From assembly GCA_001872995.1 (NCBI GenBank), contig MNXO01000149.1, positions 1 to 5,513 on the forward strand: DNA of 5,513 nucleotides, given 5' to 3'. Source of the DNA: Bacteroidetes bacterium CG2_30_32_10. GTDB taxonomy: Bacteria > Bacteroidota > Bacteroidia > Bacteroidales > CG2-30-32-10. Shown piece by piece: positions 1 through 5,511 of the stretch (position 1 is its first letter; each line of letters starts with the position of its first letter). The notes below the pieces were generated by a model. The model was given only the letters and a program-made list of their open reading frames with translations. It ran no database searches and was not told the DNA's origin. A program made the translations under genes and the position numbers.

Positions 1-79
1 CTAATGAATCGCCCTGTTGTGTTAATTGTTCTTTTCTTAACTCCTCGTCAAATAAGCCTCTTGGATTTTTGTTTTTCAT
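1..79 (-). CDS. IS5-like transposase, N-terminal fragment cut by the window edge
   Basis: An ATG at 79-77 opens a minus-strand frame that stays open to the window edge and gives 26 residues, beginning MKNKNPRGLFDEELRKEQL and ending QQGDSL. The pattern (G)LFDE..R...L...GD.L is what I recall from the N-termini of IS5-family DDE transposases of Bacteroidota, where it precedes a segment like 'LNKVIDWE.FR'. The catalytic DDE domain would lie outside the window, so neither activity nor intactness can be judged. The family call rests on a short motif remembered from relatives. A candidate insertion-sequence end about 135 bp upstream supports it. Confidence 0.6.
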   Translation of the reverse strand, partial: MKNKNPRGLFDEELRKEQLTQQGDSL

Positions 80-132
80 AAAAATATTATTTTTTCAGCT
101 AATATAAGCCTTTTATAAATACCAACAACAAT

Positions 133-162
133 AAGTTATTAACATTCTATTGTTTATAACTT
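133..162. repeat. Inverted repeat upstream of the transposase start
   Basis: Arms 133-144 and 151-162 are complementary over 12 positions with one T-T mismatch, around a 6-nt loop (145-150). It sits between the proposed element end and the transposase ATG. A hairpin here would be in the leader of any transcript entering from outside the element, where some insertion sequences use structure to block translation of read-through mRNA. That role is inference; the arms are AT-rich and could be chance. Confidence 0.3.
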
Positions 163-216
163 TATTAAATTTGATTTCTTTGATTGATATGAATTGTAGA
201 GTTTTTAGAGATGCCC

Positions 217-281
217 TAAAGCAAATATAAATTATATTTTATTGAAATGCAAATATTTAGTTAAAAACAAATGTTTCTTAT
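217..281. other. Short non-coding spacer, nothing recognised
   Basis: This AT-rich spacer separates the proposed insertion-sequence end from the stop codon of the Memo-AMMECR1 gene. I see no GC-bearing hairpin followed by a T-run for the minus-strand gene that ends at 282, so no terminator is called for it. Confidence 0.4.
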
Positions 282-1796
282 TTATTCATTTATGATTATG
301 GCTGTATAAATAAATATTTCAGCAGTTTTCCAACCATACCATCCAATACCAGCTTTATCTTCGGCACAATGTCCTAAAAACTCTTCTTTGGTCCAACCAG
401 TTTCATCAGCAACTTGGGGTAAAAATGTTCCAGATTTCCCTCCTTTTTTAATATATATGCCATGTTTTCCCATGATAATTTCATTAATAGACTTTATTTC
501 CAGCAAAGGAGATAAAACTGAAATTTCAATTGTAATAGAATTAAGCTCTTTGGATGTTACTTTTTCAAAACGATAATCTTGTGTAGCAGCAGCAATGGTC
601 ATTTCTTGTACAATTTGATACAATGGTTTGTTAGGCATAAATCTGCCAATGCACCCTCTTAAGTTTCCATTTATTTTAAGTGTTACGAAAGCACCACATT
701 GCTCTTTTAGTGTATTTGAATACAAACCATCATTAAGTTTTGGAGTAATACCTTTATTGATAAAGCTTTCGAGTGTAGTTCTGGCAATTTTTAAAAGGTC
801 TTTTTTGTCTTTTTCACTTAGTTGAAATTCAGGAACTTCATTATTAATATTGATTTTAGGCGAATCATTCATTTCGACGACTGATATTGCCCAATAACCA
901 ACCACTCTGCTGCTATCATGGCTGTAATCTCCTGAGTTTTTATAGTAAATTGGTTCTATTGTTATGTTTTTTAATTTTTCTGTAATGTAAAGCATTGTTA
1001 AAATAGCGTTATATCCACAAATACTGGTAGCAAGATTAGATATTTTATTAGTTTCATTAGATTTAACAATATTAATAAGAGAATTTGCTGAGTTAGAAAG
1101 GATGGCATCGCAAGTTATTTTATCAATTAAAACAGCATCTTTATAATTTGGATAATGCGAAAAATCGGTGCTAAAAACAAATAAATTTTTGTTATTAAAA
1201 TAAGGAGCAAGTGTATTTGCAAGTTTTTTGCATATATCTTCAGCATCTGTCCCAATAATAATAGGTATAATTTTGAATTTTGTTTTCATTTTGTATTGTA
1301 AAAAGGGAAGCTGAACTTCAATACAATGGTCTTCTATGTGATACGAAGAGTTTAGCCCAAAAAGAGGGATATCTTTTATTATTTTATTGGCTAATGCAGT
1401 ATCCACTTCCACTTCTCCTAGAGGCGTAATAAAATTTCCTTTATTGTAAATGGAAGCCCCATTGAAATAAGCAACATGACTCGCTCCAATAATAAATATT
1501 GTCTCATAATTTTTATCAGTATCAATTTGATTAAATGCCGATGCAGCAATTTCTCCAGAATAAATATACCCTGCATGTGGAGAAATAATTGCAATAACGT
1601 CATTTGTTTTTTTGGGAATCGCTTTATTAAATAAGCTTTCCAATAGGTTATTTAATTCTTTTTTATTTGAAGGATAGAATTTTCCTGCTACAATGGCTTG
1701 TCTGTCTGTCATAATTGATGGTTTATTGGTTTGAGATTTGCAATTACTTGTTATAAAAGCAAAAATTGTAAAAGTATAAATTGAAATTTTATTCAT
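282..1796 (-). CDS. Memo-AMMECR1 fusion lipoprotein (AmmeMemoRadiSam system proteins B+A)
   Basis: The 504-residue product joins two domains. Residues ~28-310 are a Memo (MEMO1-like) domain: SPHAGYIYSGE (H74), GASHVAYF (H107), EDHCIEVQLPFL, STDFSHYPNY, CGYNAI (C260) and SGDYSHDSSRVVGY. H74, H107 and C260 match the two His and one Cys that bind metal in human MEMO1. Residues ~325-504 are an AMMECR1 domain with the hallmark LRGCIG (379-384) and FLPQVADETGW (from 458). In prokaryotes these families are system proteins B and A of AmmeMemoRadiSam, whose substrate is unknown; the radical SAM third member is not in the window. The N-terminus is a signal peptide with a lipoprotein-like Cys19 (ITSNC|KSQ), implying envelope location, although Asn at -1 is unusual. 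The start chosen is ATG at 1796. An upstream in-frame TTG (1814) would add six residues before the signal peptide and is less likely. Domain calls are firm; lipidation is inferred. Confidence 0.88.
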   Translation of the reverse strand: MNKISIYTFTIFAFITSNCKSQTNKPSIMTDRQAIVAGKFYPSNKKELNNLLESLFNKAIPKKTNDVIAIISPHAGYIYSGEIAASAFNQIDTDKNYETIFIIGASHVAYFNGASIYNKGNFITPLGEVEVDTALANKIIKDIPLFGLNSSYHIEDHCIEVQLPFLQYKMKTKFKIIPIIIGTDAEDICKKLANTLAPYFNNKNLFVFSTDFSHYPNYKDAVLIDKITCDAILSNSANSLINIVKSNETNKISNLATSICGYNAILTMLYITEKLKNITIEPIYYKNSGDYSHDSSRVVGYWAISVVEMNDSPKININNEVPEFQLSEKDKKDLLKIARTTLESFINKGITPKLNDGLYSNTLKEQCGAFVTLKINGNLRGCIGRFMPNKPLYQIVQEMTIAAATQDYRFEKVTSKELNSITIEISVLSPLLEIKSINEIIMGKHGIYIKKGGKSGTFLPQVADETGWTKEEFLGHCAEDKAGIGWYGWKTAEIFIYTAIIINE

Positions 1797-1853
1797 TTTT
1801 AAAGAATATTTCAAGCATAAAGGTAATAAGATGCCTTATATTTTGTTGTATTT

Positions 1854-1872
1854 TAAATCAAAAAATGATTTA
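1854..1872. repeat. Perfect 7-bp inverted repeat in the divergent intergenic region
   Basis: TAAATCA (1854-1860) and TGATTTA (1866-1872) are perfect reverse complements around AAAAA. The site lies between two divergently transcribed lipoprotein genes, just upstream of the promoter proposed for the plus-strand gene, so it could be an operator. Given the AT content, chance is a serious alternative. Confidence 0.25.
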
Positions 1873-1885
1873 TATTTGGCAAAGA

Positions 1886-1918
1886 TTTGGTTGAATAAGG
1901 TTTTATTTTGTATTTTTG
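1886..1918 (+). promoter_or_regulatory. Candidate Bacteroidota promoter for the small lipoprotein gene
   Basis: TTTG (1886-1889) and TATTTTTG (1911-1918) match the Bacteroidota -33 (TTTG) and -7 (TAnnTTTG) elements with a 21-bp spacer. Transcription would begin near 1924, leaving a leader of roughly 55 nt before the ATG at 1981. A second TAnnTTTG match (1871-1878) lacks an equally well placed -33 element. Confidence 0.5.
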
Positions 1919-1980
1919 TTTTATATATTAATACCAAGAATAAAAATATTATTGTCCATAACCCTTAAATTTAATAGTTT

Positions 1981-2475
1981 ATGAAAAAATTGAAATCAGT
2001 GTCCTTAATAATAGGAATGATTATAACATTTGTGATTGCATTTTCTTGCAAAAAGAAAGCAGATGAAGTTAAAGAGCAAATTATTGGCTCGATGAAAGCC
2101 ACTATTTCTTCAACTTCTTGGCAAGCTCAAGAACCAATTGGGAAAGTTCAGAATGGTTTTTTAGTTATAACAGGACTTCGTTTAGTTGGCAATGCCAAAC
2201 AAAGCATTATATTAACTACAAATGCCATAACCGTTGGTACTTATAATATAAATCTTTTAAACGGTACTACTAATACTGCCATTTATTCACCCAATTCGGA
2301 CTCTACCACAACTAATGGCTTAAAATATACTTATACTGCATACTCTGGCTCTATCAATGTTACAACTATTTCAAATAATAGAGCAAGTGGTACCTTTGAA
2401 TTTAAGTGTTCCAATTTAGCAAGCGATACCATTCAAGTATCGGCTGGAGAGTTCAAGAATATTTATTATTTGTAG
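1981..2475 (+). CDS. Small lipoprotein of unknown function (DUF6252-like)
   Basis: The 164-residue product starts with a basic n-region (MKKLK), a hydrophobic core (~8-21) and a lipobox ending in Cys23 (AFSC|KKK), so it should be a lipid-anchored envelope protein. The mature part has the look of an all-beta domain: MKATISSTSW (38-47), a GFLVITG strand (59-65), GTYNI (86-90), SGSINVT (122-128) and ASGTFEFKC (135-143), ending VSAGEFKN. This order resembles the small Bacteroidota lipoproteins I know as DUF6252; that match is from memory. The residues after Cys23 are basic (KKK) rather than the acidic export signals reported for surface lipoproteins in this phylum, which hints at a periplasm-facing anchor. 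No catalytic motif is visible. The ATG start lacks a Shine-Dalgarno sequence, as is normal in the phylum. It is transcribed divergently from the Memo-AMMECR1 gene. Confidence 0.75.
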   Translation: MKKLKSVSLIIGMIITFVIAFSCKKKADEVKEQIIGSMKATISSTSWQAQEPIGKVQNGFLVITGLRLVGNAKQSIILTTNAITVGTYNINLLNGTTNTAIYSPNSDSTTTNGLKYTYTAYSGSINVTTISNNRASGTFEFKCSNLASDTIQVSAGEFKNIYYL

Positions 2476-2552
2476 TCTTCTTATAATACTCTGTTGGTTG
2501 CATTTTTTTTATAATAGCTATATTTATAAATAAAATAGTTTGTTTTGCTTAT

Positions 2553-3020
2553 TTATTTAAGATGGTCATGGTATTTTATTTGCATACCCATTAGAAAATT
2601 GCGTAAAATTTGGTCTTTACAAGGGCGGTATTGATTCTGATCTGGATTGCGGAAGAATGCACTTAATTCGTGTTTACTTATTCGCATATCAACCAGCTCA
2701 AGTATTTCTAAAATATCCTCATCTTTTAGATTTAAGGCGATTTTTAATTTTCTAAAAACGATATTATTATTTAAACGTTTCTCTGGCTTGGGTTGTTCTC
2801 CATCTTTTTTACCACGTTTATCGTTAATCAATCCATTAAGGAAAATCGCCAGTTGATTATCATAAATATCCTGAAAATCGGGGTCATCGTCTTTTTTTAA
2901 CCAATTACTAACTTCGGCTCGCGTTACTTGATGCTCGGCTAAGCCAAATATTTCAATCATTTTTGAATCGCTTAAATTAAATGTATAGCGAATACGGCGT
3001 ATGATGTCGTTATTATTCAT
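2553..3020 (-). CDS. DUF1456 family protein (YehS-like)
   Basis: The 155-residue product is an internal duplication typical of DUF1456/YehS proteins. Repeat one (about 2-66) reads NNDIIRRIRYTFNLSDSKM, then VTRAEVSNWL, a DDPDF turn and LAIFLNGLI. Repeat two (about 84-146) reads NNIVFRKLKIALNLKDEDI, then ISKHELSAFF, a NPDQNQY turn and ILRNFLMGM. A charged linker (about 67-83, KRGKKDGEQPKPEKR) joins them. Length fits the family. No signal peptide or membrane segment is present, so it is cytosolic. The biochemical role is not established; each repeat looks all-helical, and the first part is reminiscent of small DNA-binding helical bundles, which is only a guess. It converges on the lipoprotein gene to its left (77 bp between stops) and is 100 bp from the DUF58 gene on the same strand. 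The ATG start is clear, as NNNDI follows at once. Confidence 0.85.
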   Translation of the reverse strand: MNNNDIIRRIRYTFNLSDSKMIEIFGLAEHQVTRAEVSNWLKKDDDPDFQDIYDNQLAIFLNGLINDKRGKKDGEQPKPEKRLNNNIVFRKLKIALNLKDEDILEILELVDMRISKHELSAFFRNPDQNQYRPCKDQILRNFLMGMQIKYHDHLK

Positions 3021-3057
3021 ATTTTGTTTGTTTTTCTATGTAAAAATATTATTTAAT

Positions 3058-3065
3058 CAAAAATA
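3058..3065 (-). promoter_or_regulatory. Candidate -7 box for the DUF1456 gene
   Basis: On the minus strand 3065-3058 reads TATTTTTG, a full match to TAnnTTTG, 38 nt upstream of the ATG. I find no TTTG or TTG at the expected -33 distance, so this is a half-supported promoter. It lies between the DUF58 stop and the DUF1456 start and suggests separate transcription. Confidence 0.35.
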
Positions 3066-3120
3066 TAATAGAATATTGATAATTATGCGCTATTAAGATG
3101 ATTTCGTTAGTGCAAAAAAT

Positions 3121-4056
3121 CTAATAAAGCATTGACCTTTTTACCAGATAGTGTTGTAAAATTTGTTCAAACCCTTGATTAATATCTGCCTCAACGAAAT
3201 CAATATTGTATTGCCCGCACTTTAATTTTAAATTTTTATGGTAATCCTTAATAGATTGCACATAATGCTGTCTGATTTCCGAAGGATGTAGCAAAAGTTC
3301 TTTGCCTGTTTCCATATCAATAAATTTATAGAGCTTATTTTCATACTCAAAATCAAATTCTTTTTGTTTGTCAACAACATGAAACAAAATAACTTCATGC
3401 TTGTTGTGTTTTAAATGTTGGAGCGAAGAAAACAATTTTTCAATATCATCATCACCAGACATCATATCACTAAATATAATTACTAATGAACGCTTATGAA
3501 TACTATCAGCAATTTGGTGCAATGCGTTGCTTGCAAATGTGATTTGATTAAAAGGAGGCTTTTCAATATTCAGGAGCTTGCTCAATTCATTGTAAATAAA
3601 TTTTTGATGAATTGAATTGGTCTTTGCTTGGGTGTGAATTGTTACTTTATCAGAGAAAACAGATAAACCATAAGCATCTCGTTGTTTTTGTAATATATAT
3701 ATTATGGCAGCAGCACAATATACACTGAAATAAATTTTACTATTAACAAAATCGCCTGTTTTTTCAGAAAAAGGGAAATACATAGAAGAAGAATTGTCAA
3801 TAACCAGCTGACAACGTAAATTTGTTTCTTCTTCGAAACGTTTAACAAAAAACTTATCGGTTTTGCCATATAGCTTCCAGTCGATATGTTTGGTCGATTC
3901 CCCAGTATTGTATAATCGGTGTTCAGCAAATTCAACCGAAAAACCATGCAAAGGGCTTTTGTGCATTCCGGTTATAAAACCTTCTACTACCTGACGTGCA
4001 ATAAATTCGAGGTTTTTAAACTGCTGGAGTTTTTGTATCTCTTTTAAACCAATCAT
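3121..4056 (-). CDS. DUF58 domain protein with von Willebrand A-like fold
   Basis: The 311-residue product has the DUF58 signature HIDWKLYGKTDKFFVKRFEEE (57-77) followed by a von Willebrand A-like domain. Its metal-site motif DxSxS is intact as D87-N-S-S-S91, with a further acidic position in IFSDMMSGDD (D197). No signal peptide or convincing membrane segment is seen, so it should be a soluble cytosolic protein of the short DUF58 type. Family members usually sit next to a MoxR-type AAA+ ATPase, often in Bat aerotolerance or related operons, and are thought to act with it in metal-dependent assembly or chaperone-like work. No MoxR gene or Bat partner is in this window; the neighbours are DUF1456 (100 bp downstream) and thioredoxin (upstream, insulated by a terminator). 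The orphan setting is therefore notable. The ATG at 4056 fits the family's typical N-terminal helix before LEFIARQVVEGFITGMHKS. Confidence 0.88.
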   Translation of the reverse strand: MIGLKEIQKLQQFKNLEFIARQVVEGFITGMHKSPLHGFSVEFAEHRLYNTGESTKHIDWKLYGKTDKFFVKRFEEETNLRCQLVIDNSSSMYFPFSEKTGDFVNSKIYFSVYCAAAIIYILQKQRDAYGLSVFSDKVTIHTQAKTNSIHQKFIYNELSKLLNIEKPPFNQITFASNALHQIADSIHKRSLVIIFSDMMSGDDDIEKLFSSLQHLKHNKHEVILFHVVDKQKEFDFEYENKLYKFIDMETGKELLLHPSEIRQHYVQSIKDYHKNLKLKCGQYNIDFVEADINQGFEQILQHYLVKRSMLY

Positions 4057-4089
4057 ATTAACAATAATATTACAGCAAAAAGCTTCCTA

Positions 4090-4097
4090 CAAAATTA
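4090..4097 (-). promoter_or_regulatory. Candidate -7 box for the DUF58 gene
   Basis: On the minus strand 4097-4090 reads TAATTTTG (TAnnTTTG), 34 nt upstream of the DUF58 ATG and just after the thioredoxin terminator. No -33 match is seen at the right distance. Its position agrees with the DUF58 gene having its own promoter. Confidence 0.4.
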
Positions 4098-4129
4098 ATA
4101 AATATCTTTGATACTTTGAAGAATTGAGC

Positions 4130-4164
4130 AAAAAAACAAAAGTCGGTTGGTTATCCGACTTTTG
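4130..4164 (-). terminator. Intrinsic terminator of the thioredoxin gene
   Basis: CAAAAGTCGG (4137-4146) and CCGACTTTTG (4155-4164) form a perfect 10-bp stem with an 8-nt loop. On the minus strand the stem is followed directly by seven T residues (4136-4130). It begins 27 bp after the thioredoxin stop codon and ends that transcript before the DUF58 promoter region. The plus-strand side has no comparable T-run. Confidence 0.88.
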
Positions 4165-4190
4165 ATTTATAAGAAATAATAAAATATTGA

Positions 4191-4511
4191 CTATTTAAGT
4201 TGAGCTTCTATCTTTTGAACCAATACTGATTTAGAAACTGCTCCTACTTGTTTATCAACAATTTCGCCATTTTTAAAAAATAATATCGTAGGAATGTTTC
4301 TTATTCCATATTTAGAGGTAATACCAGGATTGTCATCCACATTTACTTTTCCTATAACAACTTTACCTTCATATTCAGTAGAAAGTTCGGTTACAATAGG
4401 AGTAATCATTCTACAAGGACCGCACCACTCAGCCCAAAAGTCTATCATTACTGGTTGATTTGATTTTGTAATCAATTCTTCATAGTTTGCATCTGTTATT
4501 TCGAGAGCCAT
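4191..4511 (-). CDS. trxA: Thioredoxin
   Basis: The 106-residue product is a classical cytosolic thioredoxin, a dithiol-disulfide oxidoreductase reduced by thioredoxin reductase and serving ribonucleotide reductase, peroxiredoxins and similar targets. Hallmarks are the active site W29-C30-G31-P32-C33 in DFWAEWCGPCRM, the buried Asp24, VNVDDNP (56-62), the cis-proline in NIPTILFFKNG (P74) and the C-terminal GAVSKSVL helix entry. Length is normal and no signal peptide is present, which separates it from envelope thioredoxin-like proteins common in this phylum. It has its own candidate -7 box 27 nt upstream of the ATG and a strong intrinsic terminator, so it is probably monocistronic. It is divergent from maf across a 274-bp intergenic region. 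Confidence 0.96.
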   Translation of the reverse strand: MALEITDANYEELITKSNQPVMIDFWAEWCGPCRMITPIVTELSTEYEGKVVIGKVNVDDNPGITSKYGIRNIPTILFFKNGEIVDKQVGAVSKSVLVQKIEAQLK

Positions 4512-4537
4512 AATTGTTATTTTTAAAGTTTAGGATA

Positions 4538-4545
4538 CAAATTTA
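4538..4545 (-). promoter_or_regulatory. Candidate -7 box for trxA
   Basis: On the minus strand 4545-4538 reads TAAATTTG (TAnnTTTG), placing the transcript start about 20 nt before the ATG. No clear TTTG/TTG is seen at the -33 position. Confidence 0.4.
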
Positions 4546-4605
4546 TTATTTTATAATGAAATAAGCATGTTTTTTATGTTTTTTTATTTTTACACTGATA
4601 TATTA

Positions 4606-4657
4606 TACCAATCTTTTTTCTAAAAAATACAATCGAATTAGAAAAAATAGATTGGTA
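4606..4657. repeat. 52-bp near-perfect palindrome between trxA and maf
   Basis: The left arm TACCAATCTTTTTTCTAA (4606-4623) is the reverse complement of the right arm (4638-4657) over all 18 positions, except for a 2-nt TA insertion at 4648-4649 in the right arm. The loop is 14 nt (4624-4637). It lies between two genes that both start outward, upstream of both proposed promoters, so it cannot terminate either one. It is too long to be readily due to chance even in AT-rich DNA. It could be a REP- or MITE-like interspersed palindrome, or a regulatory site; copy number elsewhere in the genome would decide. Confidence 0.7.
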
Positions 4658-4732
4658 AATGCCGATTTGCTTTATGTTTATTTTTAAAAAAAAATATTAC
4701 AGAAAGCTAAACGGTATCAACTTTAGAAGCAT

Positions 4733-4740
4733 TATATTTG
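4733..4740 (+). promoter_or_regulatory. Candidate -7 box for maf
   Basis: TATATTTG (4733-4740) matches TAnnTTTG exactly and would start transcription near 4747, giving a leader of about 40 nt before the TTG start codon. No -33 TTTG is visible at the usual spacing. Confidence 0.4.
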
Positions 4741-4785
4741 CCATTTAAAATACATTCATTTTAACCACATACACCGAAGTTTACA

Positions 4786-5361
4786 TTGAAAAACCTTAAT
4801 TATAAAATCATTCTTGCATCAAAATCGCCAAGACGTCAGTTTTTATTAAAAGAATTGGGAATTGATTTTGAAATAATCACTAAAGACATTGAAGAAACGT
4901 ATCCTGCACATTACAAAAAAGATGAAATTGTAGAATATTTGTGCGAACATAAAGCCAATGCTTATGCAGAAGAATTAAAAGATGACAATACGTTAATCAT
5001 TACTGCCGATACCATTGTTTGGTTAAAAGAAAAAGCTATTAACAAACCACAAAATTATGAGGATGCAATAAGTATGCTCCAACAAATATCAGGCAATATG
5101 CACGAAGTGGTGAGTGGTGTTTGTTTAAAAACAAATCGTAAAACAGTTATTTTCCATGTGGTTTCTAAAGTTTATTTTAAACCATTGACCGAAGAGGAAA
5201 TAATATATTATGTTACTAACTATAAGCCTTACGACAAAGCAGGAGCTTATGGCATTCAGGAATGGATTGGCTATATTGGCATCGAAAAAATTGAAGGTTC
5301 TTTTTACAATGTAATGGGGCTTCCCACTGCAAGACTATACGAAGAACTAAAGCGTTTTTAA
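4786..5361 (+). CDS. maf: Maf family nucleoside triphosphate pyrophosphatase (YhdE-like)
   Basis: The 191-residue product is a Maf protein, a house-cleaning enzyme that hydrolyses non-canonical or pyrimidine nucleoside triphosphates to the monophosphate and pyrophosphate. The substrate loop SKSPRR (12-17), the catalytic-site Asp75 in ITADTIV, the ISGNMHEVVSGV segment, and AGAYGIQEW followed by IEGSFYNVMGLP are all present. The last two motifs favour the YhdE (dTTP/UTP) subgroup over the YceF (m7GTP) subgroup. The usual GKP after the catalytic strand is NKP here. The start is TTG at 4786. No in-frame ATG lies between the upstream stop (4762-4764) and the SKSPRR motif, and KNLNYKIILASKSPRR gives a normal family N-terminus. 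A tRNA gene with its own promoter follows 55 bp downstream. Confidence 0.93.
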   Translation: MKNLNYKIILASKSPRRQFLLKELGIDFEIITKDIEETYPAHYKKDEIVEYLCEHKANAYAEELKDDNTLIITADTIVWLKEKAINKPQNYEDAISMLQQISGNMHEVVSGVCLKTNRKTVIFHVVSKVYFKPLTEEEIIYYVTNYKPYDKAGAYGIQEWIGYIGIEKIEGSFYNVMGLPTARLYEELKRF

Positions 5362-5366
5362 AATAA

Positions 5367-5397
5367 TTGCTTAATAAAAATAATTATTTTACATTTG
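5367..5397 (+). promoter_or_regulatory. Promoter of the tRNA-Gly gene
   Basis: TTG (5367-5369) and TACATTTG (5390-5397) match the Bacteroidota -33 and -7 elements with a 20-bp spacer. Transcription would start near 5404, about 13 nt before the mature tRNA 5' end. This is one of the two best promoter matches in the window. Confidence 0.6.
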
Positions 5398-5416
5398 CAA
5401 ACATAAAAAATTAAAA

Positions 5417-5488
5417 GCGGGAGTAGCTCAGGGGTAGAGCATCAGCTTCCCAAGCTGAGGGTCGTGGGTTCGAATCCCATTTCCCGCT
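5417..5488 (+). tRNA. tRNA-Gly (anticodon CCC)
   Basis: The 72-nt sequence folds into a full cloverleaf. The acceptor stem pairs 5417-5423 with 5481-5487 (one G-U), and the discriminator is U5488 as expected for bacterial tRNA-Gly. The D-stem GCTC/GAGC is 5426-5429 with 5437-5440. The anticodon stem TCAGC/GCTGA encloses the loop TTCCCAA, with anticodon CCC at 5449-5451, reading GGG. The variable loop is 5 nt. The T-arm GTGGG/CCCAT (one G-U) encloses TTCGAAT. CCA is not encoded and must be added after transcription. Confidence 0.96.
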
Positions 5489-5492
5489 CTAA

Positions 5493-5511
5493 TAGTCATT
5501 AGTCGTTAGTC
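5493..5511. repeat. Heptamer tandem repeat after the tRNA, cut by the window edge
   Basis: TAGTCAT-TAGTCGT-TAGTC is 2.7 copies of a 7-bp unit TAGTC(A/G)T, starting 5 bp after the tRNA 3' end and running close to the window edge. Similar TAGTCAT-type heptamer arrays occur in intergenic DNA of some Bacteroidota as I recall. The true length is unknown because the window ends here. Confidence 0.5.

Larger units (their letters stand above)
1..216 (-). mobile_element. Probable end of an IS5-like insertion sequence
   Basis: Upstream of the transposase start there is about 135 bp of non-coding DNA, ending in a stretch that reads on the minus strand TTAGGGCATCTCTAAAAAC (219 to 201). TTAG/CTAA is the classical target of one IS5 subgroup, and GGCATCTCTAAAAA resembles terminal inverted repeats of IS5-type elements as I remember them. 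The proposal is that the element's transposase-proximal end lies at about 215, with CTAA (216-219) as one copy of the target duplication. The other end is outside the window, so repeat and duplication cannot be matched. The exact boundary is inferred. Confidence 0.4.

Noticed and set aside
388..825. Two plus-strand open frames (388-576, 628-825)
   Set aside because: They lie antisense within the Memo-AMMECR1 coding region, whose conserved motifs fix the minus-strand frame. Their products match nothing.
1418..1603. Minus-strand open frame in a second frame
   Set aside because: It overlaps the conserved Memo motifs in another frame and is a shadow.
1797..1814. In-frame TTG extension of the Memo-AMMECR1 gene by six codons
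   Set aside because: The ATG at 1796 directly precedes a normal signal peptide (MNKISIY...), and the extension adds nothing recognisable.
1871..1878. Second TAnnTTTG match (TATATTTG) upstream of the small lipoprotein gene
   Set aside because: It lacks a -33 element as well spaced as that of the 1911-1918 box and overlaps the inverted repeat; AT-rich DNA gives such matches by chance.
2476..2559. Possible bidirectional terminator between the convergent lipoprotein and DUF1456 genes
   Set aside because: There is a T8 run and an AT-only repeat (TAAATAAA 2527-2534 with TTTATTTA 2552-2559), but no GC-containing stem next to a T-run, so it is not callable.
2647..2856. Plus-strand open frame of 69 codons
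   Set aside because: It is antisense to the well-supported DUF1456 gene; its serine/leucine-rich product is typical of a shadow frame.
3702..3947. Minus-strand open frame of 81 codons
   Set aside because: It lies in another frame inside the DUF58 gene, across the HIDW and DxSxS motifs.
282..4511. A defence or other multi-gene accessory system across the minus-strand genes
   Set aside because: The genes are unrelated families, widely spaced, with separate candidate promoters and a strong terminator between trxA and the DUF58 gene. No nuclease, helicase, CRISPR repeat or toxin-antitoxin pair is visible.
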